From Clostridia bacterium (GTDB taxonomy: Bacteria; Bacillota; Clostridia; Oscillospirales; Acutalibacteraceae): DNA of 64,000 bases. Positions 45,895 through 54,626 of this stretch are shown in pieces. Location: positions 23,578 through 87,577 of the forward strand of contig JAKSQP010000011.1 in the NCBI GenBank assembly GCA_024404025.1, in the 5' to 3' direction. Within the stretch, counting starts at the first letter, position 1. Every line of letters begins with the position of its first letter. Made by a program: the position numbers and the translations under genes. The notes beneath the pieces were generated by a model. That model did no database searches, was not told the origin of the DNA, and saw only the letters and a list, made by a program, of their open reading frames with translations.

Positions 45895-47241
45895 TTACTG
45901 CTCACGGGCATTTTTGATAATGTTATCGATCGTCTTTTTGAGGGAAGAATCTCTCTTGATGTCTTCGGCAATCGAATCGACCGAATAAAGGATGGTCGTT
46001 CTGTCTCTGCCGCCGAAGAATTCACTTATCTGCTTCTGGGTAAGGTCGGTTATTTCTCTGACTATGTAAATTGCGACCTGCCTTGCCTTTGCGGTTTTTG
46101 CATCCTTTTTCTTTGAAATTATATCGCTTTGAGTAACGCCGAATGTTCTTGAAGTTTCGTTGATGATCTTGTCAACAACAACAGAAACCGGTCTTGAATC
46201 ATTTATAATATCTTTAATTGCTCTCTGCGCCATGGCAACATTGATCGCCGAGCCTTCAAGAGTAACAAGCGCATTGATTTTTTTGACTGCGCCCTCAAGC
46301 TGACGGATATTTGTTTTGACATTTTCGGCAACGAACTGCACAACATCGTCGGGCAGAGCGATTCCGAGCACCTTCGCCTTTCGCTGAATGATAGCCATTC
46401 TCGTTTCAAGATCCGGAGCCTGAATATCGGCAATAAGTCCCCATTCAAATCTCGTGCGGAGCCTTTCATCAAGAACTTCAATATCCTTTGCGGCACGGTC
46501 AGAAGTCAAAACGATCTGCTTACCCTCGCTTGCAAGGGCATCGAAGGTATGGAAGAATTCCTCCTGCGTTGAAGGCTTTCCGGCAATAAACTGAATATCG
46601 TCAACAAGAAGGATATCACAATTTCTGTATTTCTCGTGGATCGCATTCATATTGTTGGAATTGATGCCGGTAATGATCGTATTTACAAAATCCTCACCAC
46701 GGGTGAAGATGATTTTAACATCCGGATTCCAGCTCCTTATTTCGTTGCAGATTGCACAGAGAAGATGAGTTTTTCCGAGGCCGGAATCGCCGTAAATAAA
46801 CAAAGGATTATACCTTTCGGCAGGTTTTTCGGCGTTCGGATCGGGCTTGACCGCAACAGAATGAGCCGCAGCATAAGCAAATTTGTTTGAATTGCCGACA
46901 ACGAATGTGTCAAAGGTATTTTCTTCAAGGCTTACGGAATCCATGCCGACCTCTGCCTTCCTGACGGGCTTCGGAGTTTCCTCTTCCCTGGGAACGGAAT
47001 TTTCTGCTATGAGAACGACCTCAACATCAAAACCGATAACCGCTTTGAAGGCATCCTTAAGGGTTGAAAAAAACTGCTGTTCAATAACCTTTTTCATAAA
47101 TTCGCTTGCTTCGATTTCGGCTCTTGTTCCGTCGAAGCTCATAAGCTTTAAAGGCTTGAACCATATATCGTATATGACCTGGCCGACATTTTCGTTGATT
47201 TTTTCACAGACGAGAGTCCACATTTCTTCCATTGAATTCAT
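45895..47241 (-). CDS. dnaA: Chromosomal replication initiator DnaA
   Basis: About 448 residues. Domain I starts MEEMWTLVCEKINENV. The AAA+ domain has LFIYGDSGLGKTHLLCAI (Walker A), DILLVDDIQFIAGK (Walker B) and the sensor LTSDRAAKDI. The C-terminal helix-turn-helix has IVREITDLTQKQISEFFGGRD and RTTILYSVD, the DnaA-box binding signature. The ATG at 47241 is preferred over the adjacent TTG because AGGAAG is correctly spaced. It is transcribed divergently from rpmH and followed by ftsY, not dnaN. Confidence 0.97.
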   Translation of the reverse strand: MNSMEEMWTLVCEKINENVGQVIYDIWFKPLKLMSFDGTRAEIEASEFMKKVIEQQFFSTLKDAFKAVIGFDVEVVLIAENSVPREEETPKPVRKAEVGMDSVSLEENTFDTFVVGNSNKFAYAAAHSVAVKPDPNAEKPAERYNPLFIYGDSGLGKTHLLCAICNEIRSWNPDVKIIFTRGEDFVNTIITGINSNNMNAIHEKYRNCDILLVDDIQFIAGKPSTQEEFFHTFDALASEGKQIVLTSDRAAKDIEVLDERLRTRFEWGLIADIQAPDLETRMAIIQRKAKVLGIALPDDVVQFVAENVKTNIRQLEGAVKKINALVTLEGSAINVAMAQRAIKDIINDSRPVSVVVDKIINETSRTFGVTQSDIISKKKDAKTAKARQVAIYIVREITDLTQKQISEFFGGRDRTTILYSVDSIAEDIKRDSSLKKTIDNIIKNAREQ

Positions 47242-47304
47242 CAAAACATCTTCCTCTCAATTTTTCATACAATTCCGCATTTTACAGATAACAATACACT
47301 TTAG

Positions 47305-47333
47305 AGTATAGCACAATGTCTTTCGGTTTTCAA
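47305..47333 (-). promoter_or_regulatory. Promoter of dnaA
   Basis: On the minus strand, TTGAAA (47328-47333), 17 bases, TATACT (47305-47310), about 60 bases before the start codon. Confidence 0.8.
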
Positions 47334-47577
47334 GATAAAAATAGCTGAAAATAAGTATATTTCTGTCTTCTCTTTAATATATTTTATCTTTAAATCAAAA
47401 AAAATGTTGACATAGACGGTCAAGCTGTTATATAATAGGAACTCCGAGGGGCAAATTGACCCTTGTTTAACTATGCAAATAACCGTAAATGCGGATTCCT
47501 CTCCGGATAAAGCATGATCGGTTGTTACTGACCGGGTGCCGGTCAAAAAACATTTTATTTGAACGGAGGTAAGAAGC
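47334..47577. other. dnaA-rpmH intergenic region
   Basis: AT-rich DNA between the divergent dnaA and rpmH promoters, plus a roughly 135-nt rpmH leader. The leader holds two small hairpins (GGGGCAAATTGACCCT and GACCGGGTGCCGGTC). I looked for TTATCCACA-type DnaA boxes on both strands and saw no cluster, so this is not called an origin. Confidence 0.5.
47407..47436 (+). promoter_or_regulatory. Promoter of the rpmH operon
   Basis: TTGACA (47407-47412), 18 bases, TATAAT (47431-47436), leaving a leader of about 135 nt before rpmH. Confidence 0.88.
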
Positions 47578-47712
47578 ATGAAAAGAACTTATCAGCCCAA
47601 AAAGCGTCATCGCAAGATGGAGCACGGTTTCCGCAAGAGAATGGCTGACAGAAACGGCCGCAAGGTACTTGCTCGCCGCAGAGCAAAGGGCAGAAAGCAG
47701 CTCACTTACTAA
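47578..47712 (+). CDS. rpmH: 50S ribosomal protein L34
   Basis: 44 residues, beginning [20 protein letters not shown] and ending GRKQLTY, a near-canonical L34 that is strongly basic throughout. ACGGAGG lies before the ATG. It is the first gene of the conserved rpmH-rnpA-yidD-yidC-jag operon and divergent from dnaA, as is common in Firmicutes. Confidence 0.98.
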   Translation: MKRTYQPKKRHRKMEHGFRKRMADRNGRKVLARRRAKGRKQLTY

Positions 47713-47734
47713 TTCTCGTGAGGACTGATTGAAA

Positions 47735-48094
47735 ATGTCCAAAGCAATCACCTTGAAACAAAACACGGATTTCCACAGGGCGTACGGCAGGGGCAAGTTC
47801 AAGGCTGCTCCGGCTGTTATCACCTATGCAGTCAGGAACAGAGGTTTCGGGCCACGCATAGGCATTACCACATCAAAAAAGATCGGTAATGCGGTTGAGA
47901 GAAACAGATGCCGCCGTATCATCAGGGCGGCATTCTCCTCAATCTCCCCCGAATGTTCGGGCAACTGGGATATTGTTTTTGTTGCAAGGCACAAAACCAA
48001 ATCACTCAAAACGGGTGATATTGCTCCGGTTATGAAGCAGCAGCTCACGGAGCTCGGAGTGATCAGAAAAACGACGGGAGCTGATCCCCGCTGA
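47735..48094 (+). CDS. rnpA: Ribonuclease P protein component
   Basis: 119 residues. RnpA segments are [16 protein letters not shown] and the basic RNR motif region [20 protein letters not shown], followed by [10 protein letters not shown]. It binds the RNase P RNA and helps mature tRNA 5' ends. The ATG at 47735 is taken as the start; a TTG two codons earlier is also in frame. Its stop codon overlaps the start of yidD. Confidence 0.97.
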   Translation: MSKAITLKQNTDFHRAYGRGKFKAAPAVITYAVRNRGFGPRIGITTSKKIGNAVERNRCRRIIRAAFSSISPECSGNWDIVFVARHKTKSLKTGDIAPVMKQQLTELGVIRKTTGADPR

Positions 48095-48333
48095 AAAAGA
48101 TACTGATTTCCATTATCCGATTCTATCAAAGGTTTATTTCGCCTTTATTCCCGCCGTCATGCAGGTATATTCCGACCTGCTCGCAGTATGCCGTTGAGGC
48201 AATAAAGATTCACGGGGCTCTCAAAGGGAGCTTATTGGCATTTTACAGGGTATTAAGATGCAATCCTTTTTCTTCGGGAGGCTATGATCCTGTTCCGCCA
48301 AAGAAACATTCTCATTCGGAGGAAAAGAAATGA
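48091..48333 (+). CDS. yidD: Membrane protein insertion efficiency factor YidD
   Basis: 80 residues if started at CTG 48091. The sequence is a standard Yid[56 protein letters not shown] and GGYDPVP. Just upstream the frame is closed by a TGA, and no ATG, GTG or TTG occurs before the conserved core. The CTG corresponds in position to the usual initiator Met and overlaps the rnpA stop as CTGA, with GGGAG ten bases upstream. It assists YidC-dependent membrane insertion. Its end overlaps the yidC start (ATGA). Confidence 0.92.
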   Translation: MKKILISIIRFYQRFISPLFPPSCRYIPTCSQYAVEAIKIHGALKGSLLAFYRVLRCNPFSSGGYDPVPPKKHSHSEEKK

Positions 48334-49304
48334 CAGGACTTTATGAAGTTTTAGGCGTTCCTTTCGGCTTTCTTCTTAAGCTGATTTATCAGATAGTGCC
48401 CAACTATGCCGCAGCAATCGTTCTGCTTACTCTCATCACAAGAATTCTTCTTGTTCCTTCAACAATAAGTCAGCAGAAAAGCACCGCTAAAACTCAGCGT
48501 ATGCAGAGCAAAATCCGCAAGATTCAGGCAAAGTATGCAGGCAATCAGCAGAAGATCCAGGAAGAAACCAACGCTCTTTATCAGCGTGAAGGCTACAACC
48601 CGATGAATATGGGCTGCGGTCCGCTTATCTTCCAGTTCGTTCTTCTTTTCGGTCTTATCGGAGCCATTTATTATCCCCTTAAGAACTTCCTCGGAATTGG
48701 TGCCGGCGAAATCGAAATCCTCAAAAATGCTCTTGCAAAAATTCCGGATTTCAATTTCAACGAAAAATCAATTCAGAATGAGCTTTATGTTGTTGCAAAG
48801 CTTGATGAAATTCTCAAGCTCAACGCCGCAGATCCGTCCATTCTCAAGGGCGTTTCCCAGGCTACTCTTGATTCAATTGCAAACATCAACTTCAAGCTTT
48901 TCGGCGGTCTTACTCTCGGTGACATTCCCAAGGGAAGTCCGTTCCCGAGCCTTATCTGGATAGTTCCCGTGCTCTCATTCATTTCATCGCTTGCAACAGG
49001 CATTTATTCATTTATCAAACAGAAAAAAACAAATCCCACAATGGGCAACAACAGCTCAATGGGATGTATGATGCTCGGTATGCCGCTCCTTTCTCTTGTA
49101 TTTGTTATTCAGTATCCTATCGGTATCGGCGTTTACTGGATTGCTTCCAGCGTTTTCGGATTTTTAACAACCGTTATTATCGGCCAGATCTATACTCCCG
49201 GCAAAACTCTTGCAAGAGTTATGGTCGATGAAACAGTTGAACGCCGTTCAAGAGAAAATAATGTTAAGCTCGTTGCAGAAAAAAGAGCGGAGAAAAACAA
49301 CTAA
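48330..49304 (+). CDS. yidC: Membrane protein insertase YidC/Oxa1
   Basis: 324 residues, the Gram-positive form without the large periplasmic domain. Helices include [59 protein letters not shown] and the C-terminal pair [20 protein letters not shown] and [13 protein letters not shown] basic cytosolic tail follows. It inserts and folds membrane proteins with or without Sec. It overlaps yidD and is followed by jag. Confidence 0.96.
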   Translation: MTGLYEVLGVPFGFLLKLIYQIVPNYAAAIVLLTLITRILLVPSTISQQKSTAKTQRMQSKIRKIQAKYAGNQQKIQEETNALYQREGYNPMNMGCGPLIFQFVLLFGLIGAIYYPLKNFLGIGAGEIEILKNALAKIPDFNFNEKSIQNELYVVAKLDEILKLNAADPSILKGVSQATLDSIANINFKLFGGLTLGDIPKGSPFPSLIWIVPVLSFISSLATGIYSFIKQKKTNPTMGNNSSMGCMMLGMPLLSLVFVIQYPIGIGVYWIASSVFGFLTTVIIGQIYTPGKTLARVMVDETVERRSRENNVKLVAEKRAEKNN

Positions 49305-49327
49305 CACATTTATTGGTGGTGACTTTT

Positions 49328-50143
49328 TTGATTAAAGAAGCTTTCGGAACAGGCGCAACAATTGAAGAAGCAAAAAACGAAGCGCTCAAAGCTCTTTCAG
49401 CTGACGAGGATGCAGAAATCAAGTTTGAAGTTCTCGCTCAGCCCAAAGCAAAGGTACTTGGTCTTTTCGGTGGTTCTCCCGCAAAAGTAAGAGTATATAT
49501 TGAAGTTGAAGATGATCCTTTCGAGAATGCAAAATCCTATCTCGGAAATATTCTTAAAAACCTCGGCGTTAACGACGCTGAAATGACCTTTGAAGCAGAT
49601 AACGAAGAAGTCCGCATTTCAATCACCTGCGGTGACGATTACGGCTCTGTTATCGGCAGAAGAGGCGAAACTCTCGATGCTATCCAGTATCTCACAAGGC
49701 TTGTTATCAACAGAGGTTCCGAAGATTACAAGCGTGTTTCAATCAATGTCGGCGATTACAGAGAGAAGAGAGAAAATACTCTTCGTGCTCTCGCCCGCAA
49801 GAACGCCGCAAAGGTCAGAAAATACGGCAGAAATGTTGTTCTTGACCCGATGAATCCCTATGAACGCCGCATCATCCACACAACAGTTCAGGAAATCGAA
49901 GGCGTTACCTCTCATTCCGTAGGCAACGATGATGACCGCAAGGTCGTTATCACTCTTGAAGAAGGCGTTAAGCCCACCGCTCCTTATAGGGATAACGGCA
50001 GAGGCAGAGGCGGATATAACAGAGGCAGAGGAAACGGCGGCAAGCACTATAATGATGCTCCCAAATCCGATGCCCCCGCAAGAGCTCCTCGCTCCGATTC
50101 CGAAGGAGTTCTTTACGGAAAGATCGAAATAAATAAAGACTGA
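49328..50143 (+). CDS. jag: RNA-binding protein Jag/KhpB (SpoIIIJ-associated)
   Basis: 271 residues from TTG 49328, which has GGTGG upstream and gives the usual Jag N-terminus (IKEAFGTGATIEEAKNEAL). The N-terminal Jag domain with VLGLFGGSPAKVRVY is followed by a KH domain (GSVIGRRGETLDAIQYL), an R3H domain (RKNAAKVRKYGRNVVLDPMN, ERRIIHTTV) and a C-terminal Arg/Gly-rich tail (GRGRGGYNRGRGNGG). It binds RNA and influences cell envelope processes. It is the last gene of the rpmH operon. Confidence 0.94.
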   Translation: MIKEAFGTGATIEEAKNEALKALSADEDAEIKFEVLAQPKAKVLGLFGGSPAKVRVYIEVEDDPFENAKSYLGNILKNLGVNDAEMTFEADNEEVRISITCGDDYGSVIGRRGETLDAIQYLTRLVINRGSEDYKRVSINVGDYREKRENTLRALARKNAAKVRKYGRNVVLDPMNPYERRIIHTTVQEIEGVTSHSVGNDDDRKVVITLEEGVKPTAPYRDNGRGRGGYNRGRGNGGKHYNDAPKSDAPARAPRSDSEGVLYGKIEINKD

Positions 50144-50152
50144 TAAAAAGAA

Positions 50153-50195
50153 AAACCCGGATAGTCAATACCCCGATGTATGACTATCCGGGTTT
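50153..50195 (+). terminator. Terminator of the rpmH-jag operon
   Basis: The stem AAACCCGGATAGTCA with its complement TGACTATCCGGGTTT lies 10 bases after the jag stop. The loop is about 13 bases and the T-run is short. Confidence 0.8.
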
Positions 50196-50245
50196 AGCGC
50201 TGTTATCAGGCAAATATGCCGCAAATCCGCATTTTTTATATCAAA

Positions 50246-50270
50246 AGCGCCCCGGACGATGCAGGGCGCT
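50246..50270 (-). terminator. Terminator of gtrA
   Basis: The stem AGCGCCC/GGGCGCT is followed on the minus strand by TTTTGATAT. It lies just past the gtrA stop, facing the rpmH operon terminator. Confidence 0.7.
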
Positions 50271-50277
50271 TTCGCTT

Positions 50278-50736
50278 TTATTCTTCTTTTTTATCTTTCT
50301 TCGCAAGCTCATTTGTGTTGATTGAATTTCTGAAAACCACAAAACGGTCGAAAAGGAATTCCGTAACGAAATTTGCAAGCATCGTAACGATTTCAACAAC
50401 ATAGCTGTTAACTCCCGCTTCTGCGGCAAGCTGACCGAGATAAGTTGAAAGCGGGGTAAAAACCGCATAATAAGCGGCAACCTTGAGCATTGCGATCGGA
50501 ACATTATTTGCCGATTTGAATGTGAATTTTCTGTTCAGAGTGAAATTCCATAAAACAGAAAGGATGAGCGAAGGAAGATAGCAGAGCCAATAAGGAAGCG
50601 GCTCTTTGCCTAATTTTTCGGGAAGCTCGGTCAGAATAGTAAATGAAACAATCTGAATCAAGCCTGCCGATGCCGAAAAAAGAGCGAATTTGATAGCCTG
50701 AATAATATTATCTTTCTTTGAAAGCTTCTGTTCCAT
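50278..50736 (-). CDS. GtrA family membrane protein
   Basis: 152 residues from the ATG at 50736 (GAGGAGG seven bases upstream). Four hydrophobic helices are visible: IKFALFSASAGLIQIVSF, LCYLPSLILSVLWNF, LKVAAYYAVFTPLSTYLG and IVTMLANFVTEF. The NRKFTFKSA and DRFVVFRNS segments are typical of GtrA proteins. Family members are thought to help move lipid-linked sugars across the membrane for surface glycosylation. The longer frame to 50943 covers its promoter and is rejected. It is divergent from the MmsA-type gene. Confidence 0.88.
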   Translation of the reverse strand: MEQKLSKKDNIIQAIKFALFSASAGLIQIVSFTILTELPEKLGKEPLPYWLCYLPSLILSVLWNFTLNRKFTFKSANNVPIAMLKVAAYYAVFTPLSTYLGQLAAEAGVNSYVVEIVTMLANFVTEFLFDRFVVFRNSINTNELAKKDKKEE

Positions 50737-50763
50737 AATAAGTCCTCCTCTGCATTTTATTCT

Positions 50764-50793
50764 ATTATACTTTATTACTCCGCATTTCGTCAA
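50764..50793 (-). promoter_or_regulatory. Promoter of gtrA
   Basis: On the minus strand, TTGACG (50788-50793), 18 bases, TATAAT (50764-50769). Confidence 0.75.
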
Positions 50794-50825
50794 GTCGATT
50801 ATAATATAAATTTTAACTTCCGTTA

Positions 50826-50854
50826 TTGACACGGCAATATAAAAGTAATAAAAT
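50826..50854 (+). promoter_or_regulatory. Promoter of the mmsA-symporter unit
   Basis: TTGACA (50826-50831), 17 bases, TAAAAT (50849-50854), 37 bases before the start codon. It is divergent from the gtrA promoter. Confidence 0.82.
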
Positions 50855-50890
50855 ATTCTTGTATAATATTTTTTGAATGGAGTGTTCAGA

Positions 50891-52414
50891 ATGGCTGTTA
50901 AAAAACTTAAATTCTTCGCCGGCGGCAAATGGATAGAATCCAAATGCGAAAAATATATGGATGTTTATAATCCCAGCACCGGCGAGGTTATTGCTCAGAC
51001 TCCCTGCTGCACAAAGGATGAGGTTGACTATGCTGTTGCATGCGCTAAAGAAGCGTTCAAAAGCTGGTCAAACGTTCCCGTTATGAAAAGAGTTCAGGTC
51101 ATCTACAAATTCCGTGAGCTTCTCAACGAGCACATGGATGAGCTTACAGAAATCTGCGCAAGAGAACACGGCAAGGTCTGGAACGAAGCAAAGGGAGATA
51201 TTCTCAAGGTCAAAGAGCCCGTTGAGCTTGCCCTCTCCGCCCCCTCGCTTACAATGGGCGAGAGTATGCGTGACACATCCTCCGGTTATGACACAACTCT
51301 TTACAGAGAGCCCGTCGGCGTTTTCGCAGGCATCGTTCCCTTTAATTTCCCCGGTATGATTCCCATGGGCTGGATGTCGCCCATCTGCATCGCCTGCGGC
51401 AACACCATCGTTCTCAAGGCTGCATCAATGACTCCGATGACCTGCATGAGAATGGCAGAGCTCTGGCAGGAAGCAGGTCTTCCCGACGGCGTTATCAATA
51501 TCGTTACCTGTTCAAGAAACGAAGCCGAAATCTTCCTTGAGCATCCCGATGTTAAGGGAATCACTTTCGTCGGCTCAACAAGCGTAGGCCTTCACATTTA
51601 TTCGCAGGCTGCCGCTCACGGAAAGAGAGTTCAGTGCCTCTGCGAAGCAAAGAATCACGGCCTTGTTCTTGAAGACGCAGCTCTTGAAAGAACCGCAAGA
51701 GGTATCATCAATTCATCCTTCGGCTGCGCAGGCGAACGCTGCATGGCTCTTCCCGTTGTTGTTGCCCAGGAAAGCATTGCAGATAAGCTCGTTGAATATC
51801 TTGTTAAATTTGCAAAAGAGCTTAAGCTCGGCCCCGCATACGATAAAGAATCGACCCTCGGTCCCGTTGTTTCCGCAGAGCACAGACAATCCATCCTCAA
51901 CTGGATCCAGAAGGGCATTGACGAGGGCGCAGACCTCATTCTCGACGGCAGAAATCCCGTTGTTCCCGGCTATGAAAACGGTTTTTATGTCGGCCCCACA
52001 ATTCTTGATAATGTTACGGAAGAAATGACGGTCGGCACAAGAGAAATTTTCGGACCCGTTCTCTGCATCAAGAGAGTTAAGAACTTTGAAGAGGGTCTTG
52101 CGCTTATGAACAGAAATCCGTTTGCAAACGGCTCTGTTATCTTCACCCAGAGCGGATACTATGCAAGAGAATTCGCCAAGAGAACAGACGGCGGCATGGT
52201 CGGCGTTAATGTCGGCATCCCCGTTCCTGTCGGAGTATTCCCCTTCACCGGCCACAAGCAGTCCTTCTTCGGCGACCTTCATTGCCTCGGCAAAGACGGT
52301 TTCCGCTTCTACACCGAAACAAAGGCCGTTACGACCCGTTGGTTTGACGAAGAAGAAATGAAAGCAAAGTCGGTTGACACCTGGGACGGTTCAGTCGGCG
52401 GCGACCTCAAATAA
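50891..52414 (+). CDS. Methylmalonate-semialdehyde dehydrogenase-type enzyme (CoA-acylating)
   Basis: 507 residues. The aldehyde dehydrogenase fold has VAGIVPFNFPGMIPMGW-type cofactor segments, ITFVGSTSVG and the catalytic Cys in FGCAGERCMALPVVV. The C-terminal IPVPVGVFPFTGHKQSFFG and KDGFRFYTETKAVT are hallmarks of the MmsA/IolA group, which forms acetyl- or propionyl-CoA from malonic or methylmalonic semialdehyde. The substrate in this organism is uncertain; the next gene is a sugar-type symporter six bases later. GGAG lies eight bases before the ATG at 50891. Confidence 0.9.
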   Translation: MAVKKLKFFAGGKWIESKCEKYMDVYNPSTGEVIAQTPCCTKDEVDYAVACAKEAFKSWSNVPVMKRVQVIYKFRELLNEHMDELTEICAREHGKVWNEAKGDILKVKEPVELALSAPSLTMGESMRDTSSGYDTTLYREPVGVFAGIVPFNFPGMIPMGWMSPICIACGNTIVLKAASMTPMTCMRMAELWQEAGLPDGVINIVTCSRNEAEIFLEHPDVKGITFVGSTSVGLHIYSQAAAHGKRVQCLCEAKNHGLVLEDAALERTARGIINSSFGCAGERCMALPVVVAQESIADKLVEYLVKFAKELKLGPAYDKESTLGPVVSAEHRQSILNWIQKGIDEGADLILDGRNPVVPGYENGFYVGPTILDNVTEEMTVGTREIFGPVLCIKRVKNFEEGLALMNRNPFANGSVIFTQSGYYAREFAKRTDGGMVGVNVGIPVPVGVFPFTGHKQSFFGDLHCLGKDGFRFYTETKAVTTRWFDEEEMKAKSVDTWDGSVGGDLK

Positions 52415-52419
52415 TCAAT

Positions 52420-53817
52420 ATGGAAAAAACTTCATTGAAAGAAAAACTCGGCTACGGCGTCGGCGCCGTAGGGCTTGATTTAAGCTACGGACTTTTCTAT
52501 TCATATCTTTCATATTACCTCACCGACGGGCTCGGAATCAGCTCCGTTTTCCTGCTGATCCTTGCTCCGCTGGCAAGGATATGGGACGGAATCAACGACC
52601 CGATGATGGGTATGATCGTTGACAAAACCCGCACAAAAATGGGCAAATACCGCCCGTGGATTCTCACCGGCGCAATTTTAAACGGAATCGTGCTTTGCCT
52701 GCTTTTCAACAACCCGTTCGGATTAAGCGAGCTTTCGCTTTATATCTATGTCGGAATTCTTTATGTTTTCTGGGGAATGTCAAACACCCTTGCGGATATT
52801 CCGTTTTGGTCGATGGTTCCCTCTTTTGCAACCGAAGAAAAAGACAGAAACCTTGTTTCTACCATTGCAAGAGCGTTTTCCGGCCTCGGCCAGGGCATCA
52901 TTATGATACTGACCTCTTATATGGTCAAATTCTTCGGCAGAGCCGACACAACTAAATTCAATGAGATGACGAGCGATTCCCTGAAAACCGGCTTCGGCAA
53001 ATGGGCAATGGTTGCCGCCGCTGCGCTTGTTTTCTTCGCCTGCGTATGCGTATTTTCAACCAAAGAGCGCAGAGTGATTGTCAACAACGAGAAATTCTCA
53101 TTCAAAGATGCAATAAAAATCATAAAAAGCAACGATCAGCTCCTCATTTTTATGCTCTTTGCAATGATTTCGAACGCAGGCTATTATATGACCTCCGGAA
53201 TAAGCAGTTATTATTTCTCGGCGGTTGCGGGTGACCTTACCATTCAGTCGAAATTCAACCTTTTCGGCACGGTCGGCTCGGTGCTTTCGCTTCTCGTTAT
53301 TCCCGTTTGCTCAAAGAAAATGAGCAACCGTTCAACCTATCGCCTTTCTCTCGGAATGGCAATTGCCGGTTACACCGGAATGGCAATAGTCGGCTATTGC
53401 TTCCACGCAAATCTTGTTGCTATGGGTATTTGCTATACTCTCGTTTCGCTCGGAATCGGAAGTATGTTTGTTAATCAGACAGTTATGCTTGCCGATATTG
53501 TTGACTACGGCGAATTCAAGCTCGGAAAACGCAACCAGAGCCTTACATTTTCAATGAAAGGCTTCCTGCAGAAAATGGCATACACAATGCAGTCCGTTAT
53601 AATGTATTCTGCGTTCAGCATAACTCATTATGACGGCAATGCGGCAGTTCAGACCGAAAGCGCAAAGAGCGCAATTTCGTTTCTGATGTTTATTGTACCT
53701 CCCGTGATGATTGCCGTTTCATTCATCGTTTTCTCGAAAAAATATAAAATTTACGGCGATTACAAGCAAAAGATTCTTAACAAGGTAAATTTAAACACAC
53801 TTGAAGAAAACAACTGA
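52420..53817 (+). CDS. GPH-family sugar:cation symporter
   Basis: 465 residues with about 12 membrane helices. It opens KEKLGYGVGAVGLDLSYG and has DPMMGMIVDKTRTKMGKYRPW, the conserved loop of glycoside-pentoside-hexuronide symporters (MelB/XylP/UidB type). The middle YMTSGISSYYF and the C-terminal MLADIVDYGEFKLGKRNQ fit the family. It imports a glycoside or uronide with Na+ or H+; the substrate is not predictable. It is co-transcribed with the dehydrogenase upstream and probably the PAP2 gene 17 bases downstream. Confidence 0.9.
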   Translation: MEKTSLKEKLGYGVGAVGLDLSYGLFYSYLSYYLTDGLGISSVFLLILAPLARIWDGINDPMMGMIVDKTRTKMGKYRPWILTGAILNGIVLCLLFNNPFGLSELSLYIYVGILYVFWGMSNTLADIPFWSMVPSFATEEKDRNLVSTIARAFSGLGQGIIMILTSYMVKFFGRADTTKFNEMTSDSLKTGFGKWAMVAAAALVFFACVCVFSTKERRVIVNNEKFSFKDAIKIIKSNDQLLIFMLFAMISNAGYYMTSGISSYYFSAVAGDLTIQSKFNLFGTVGSVLSLLVIPVCSKKMSNRSTYRLSLGMAIAGYTGMAIVGYCFHANLVAMGICYTLVSLGIGSMFVNQTVMLADIVDYGEFKLGKRNQSLTFSMKGFLQKMAYTMQSVIMYSAFSITHYDGNAAVQTESAKSAISFLMFIVPPVMIAVSFIVFSKKYKIYGDYKQKILNKVNLNTLEENN

Positions 53818-53834
53818 AAGAGAGGTTCATGATT

Positions 53835-54560
53835 ATGGAATCAATTCTCAATTTTGATCTTTCCGTTTTCAAATTCATTGAAGATTTTTTATGGACAGAC
53901 TGGTTTGACAAAATAGTCCCCTATGTCACCTGGCTCGGCGACGGCCTTTTTTGGATTCTTGTTGCCGTTGCTCTCTGCATTCCCAAAAAAACACGCAAAA
54001 TCGGCATCGTGATGCTTCTTGCCCAGGGCATTATGCTCATAGCAAACAACGTTGTGCTCAAGTCGATTTTTTCAAGAACAAGACCTTTTGCCCTCTTCAA
54101 CCCGGCTGTTGCAGAAAAATGCGTCAACGGTTATACTCACAAAGGCAAATTCATTGAGGGCTGGATGAATGAAGGCTATCTTACCCAGGTTGCCGATGAG
54201 CTTAAAACCTATTCGCAGGAATTCATCAGCAAATGGCTTTCAACCTTCCATTATCCCGAGCATATCGGCTATCCTTATGCTCACGGTTATTCCTTCCCCT
54301 CCGGCCACACCTCATCGAGCTTTGCTGCTGCCTGCGGTATGTTTGCGGCAACAACAAAGAAGCAGAAAGTATTCGGAATTATTGCAGTTCTCGTTGCAGC
54401 TCTTATCGGCTACACAAGAATTTATCTTCATGTTCACTACTGCACCGATGTTCTCGTCGGAGCGGTTGTCGGAATTCTTTGTGCAGTCGGCGGATATTTC
54501 GCAGGAAAAGCGATAATCAAAGCTATAGAAAAGAAAATCGGCAAAAAGATAGCAGACTGA
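53835..54560 (+). CDS. PAP2-type membrane phosphatase
   Basis: 241 residues. PAP2 motifs are in order: KSIFSRTRPFALF (KxxxxxxRP), YSFPSGHTSSSFAA (PSGH) and YTRIYLHVHYCTDVLVG (SRxxxxxHxxxD-like, with Thr for Ser). About six helices. It dephosphorylates lipid phosphates such as phosphatidate or undecaprenyl pyrophosphate at the membrane. The ATG at 53835 is better spaced from GAGAGG than the in-frame ATG at 53829. Confidence 0.92.
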   Translation: MESILNFDLSVFKFIEDFLWTDWFDKIVPYVTWLGDGLFWILVAVALCIPKKTRKIGIVMLLAQGIMLIANNVVLKSIFSRTRPFALFNPAVAEKCVNGYTHKGKFIEGWMNEGYLTQVADELKTYSQEFISKWLSTFHYPEHIGYPYAHGYSFPSGHTSSSFAAACGMFAATTKKQKVFGIIAVLVAALIGYTRIYLHVHYCTDVLVGAVVGILCAVGGYFAGKAIIKAIEKKIGKKIAD

Positions 54561-54576
54561 TCCGGATAATTTTAAA

Positions 54577-54608
54577 GGCTCACCGTTTTTAGCGGTGAGC
54601 CTGTTTTT
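54577..54608. terminator. Terminator after the PAP2 gene
   Basis: The stem GGCTCACCG/CGGTGAGCC with a T-rich loop is followed by TGTTTTTG, between convergent genes. Confidence 0.9.
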
Positions 54609-54626
54609 GTCGTTTTGGTTATGGTT

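Noticed and set aside
47334..47577. Replication origin
   Set aside because: No cluster of DnaA boxes or clear unwinding element was found; only the gene context suggests an origin.
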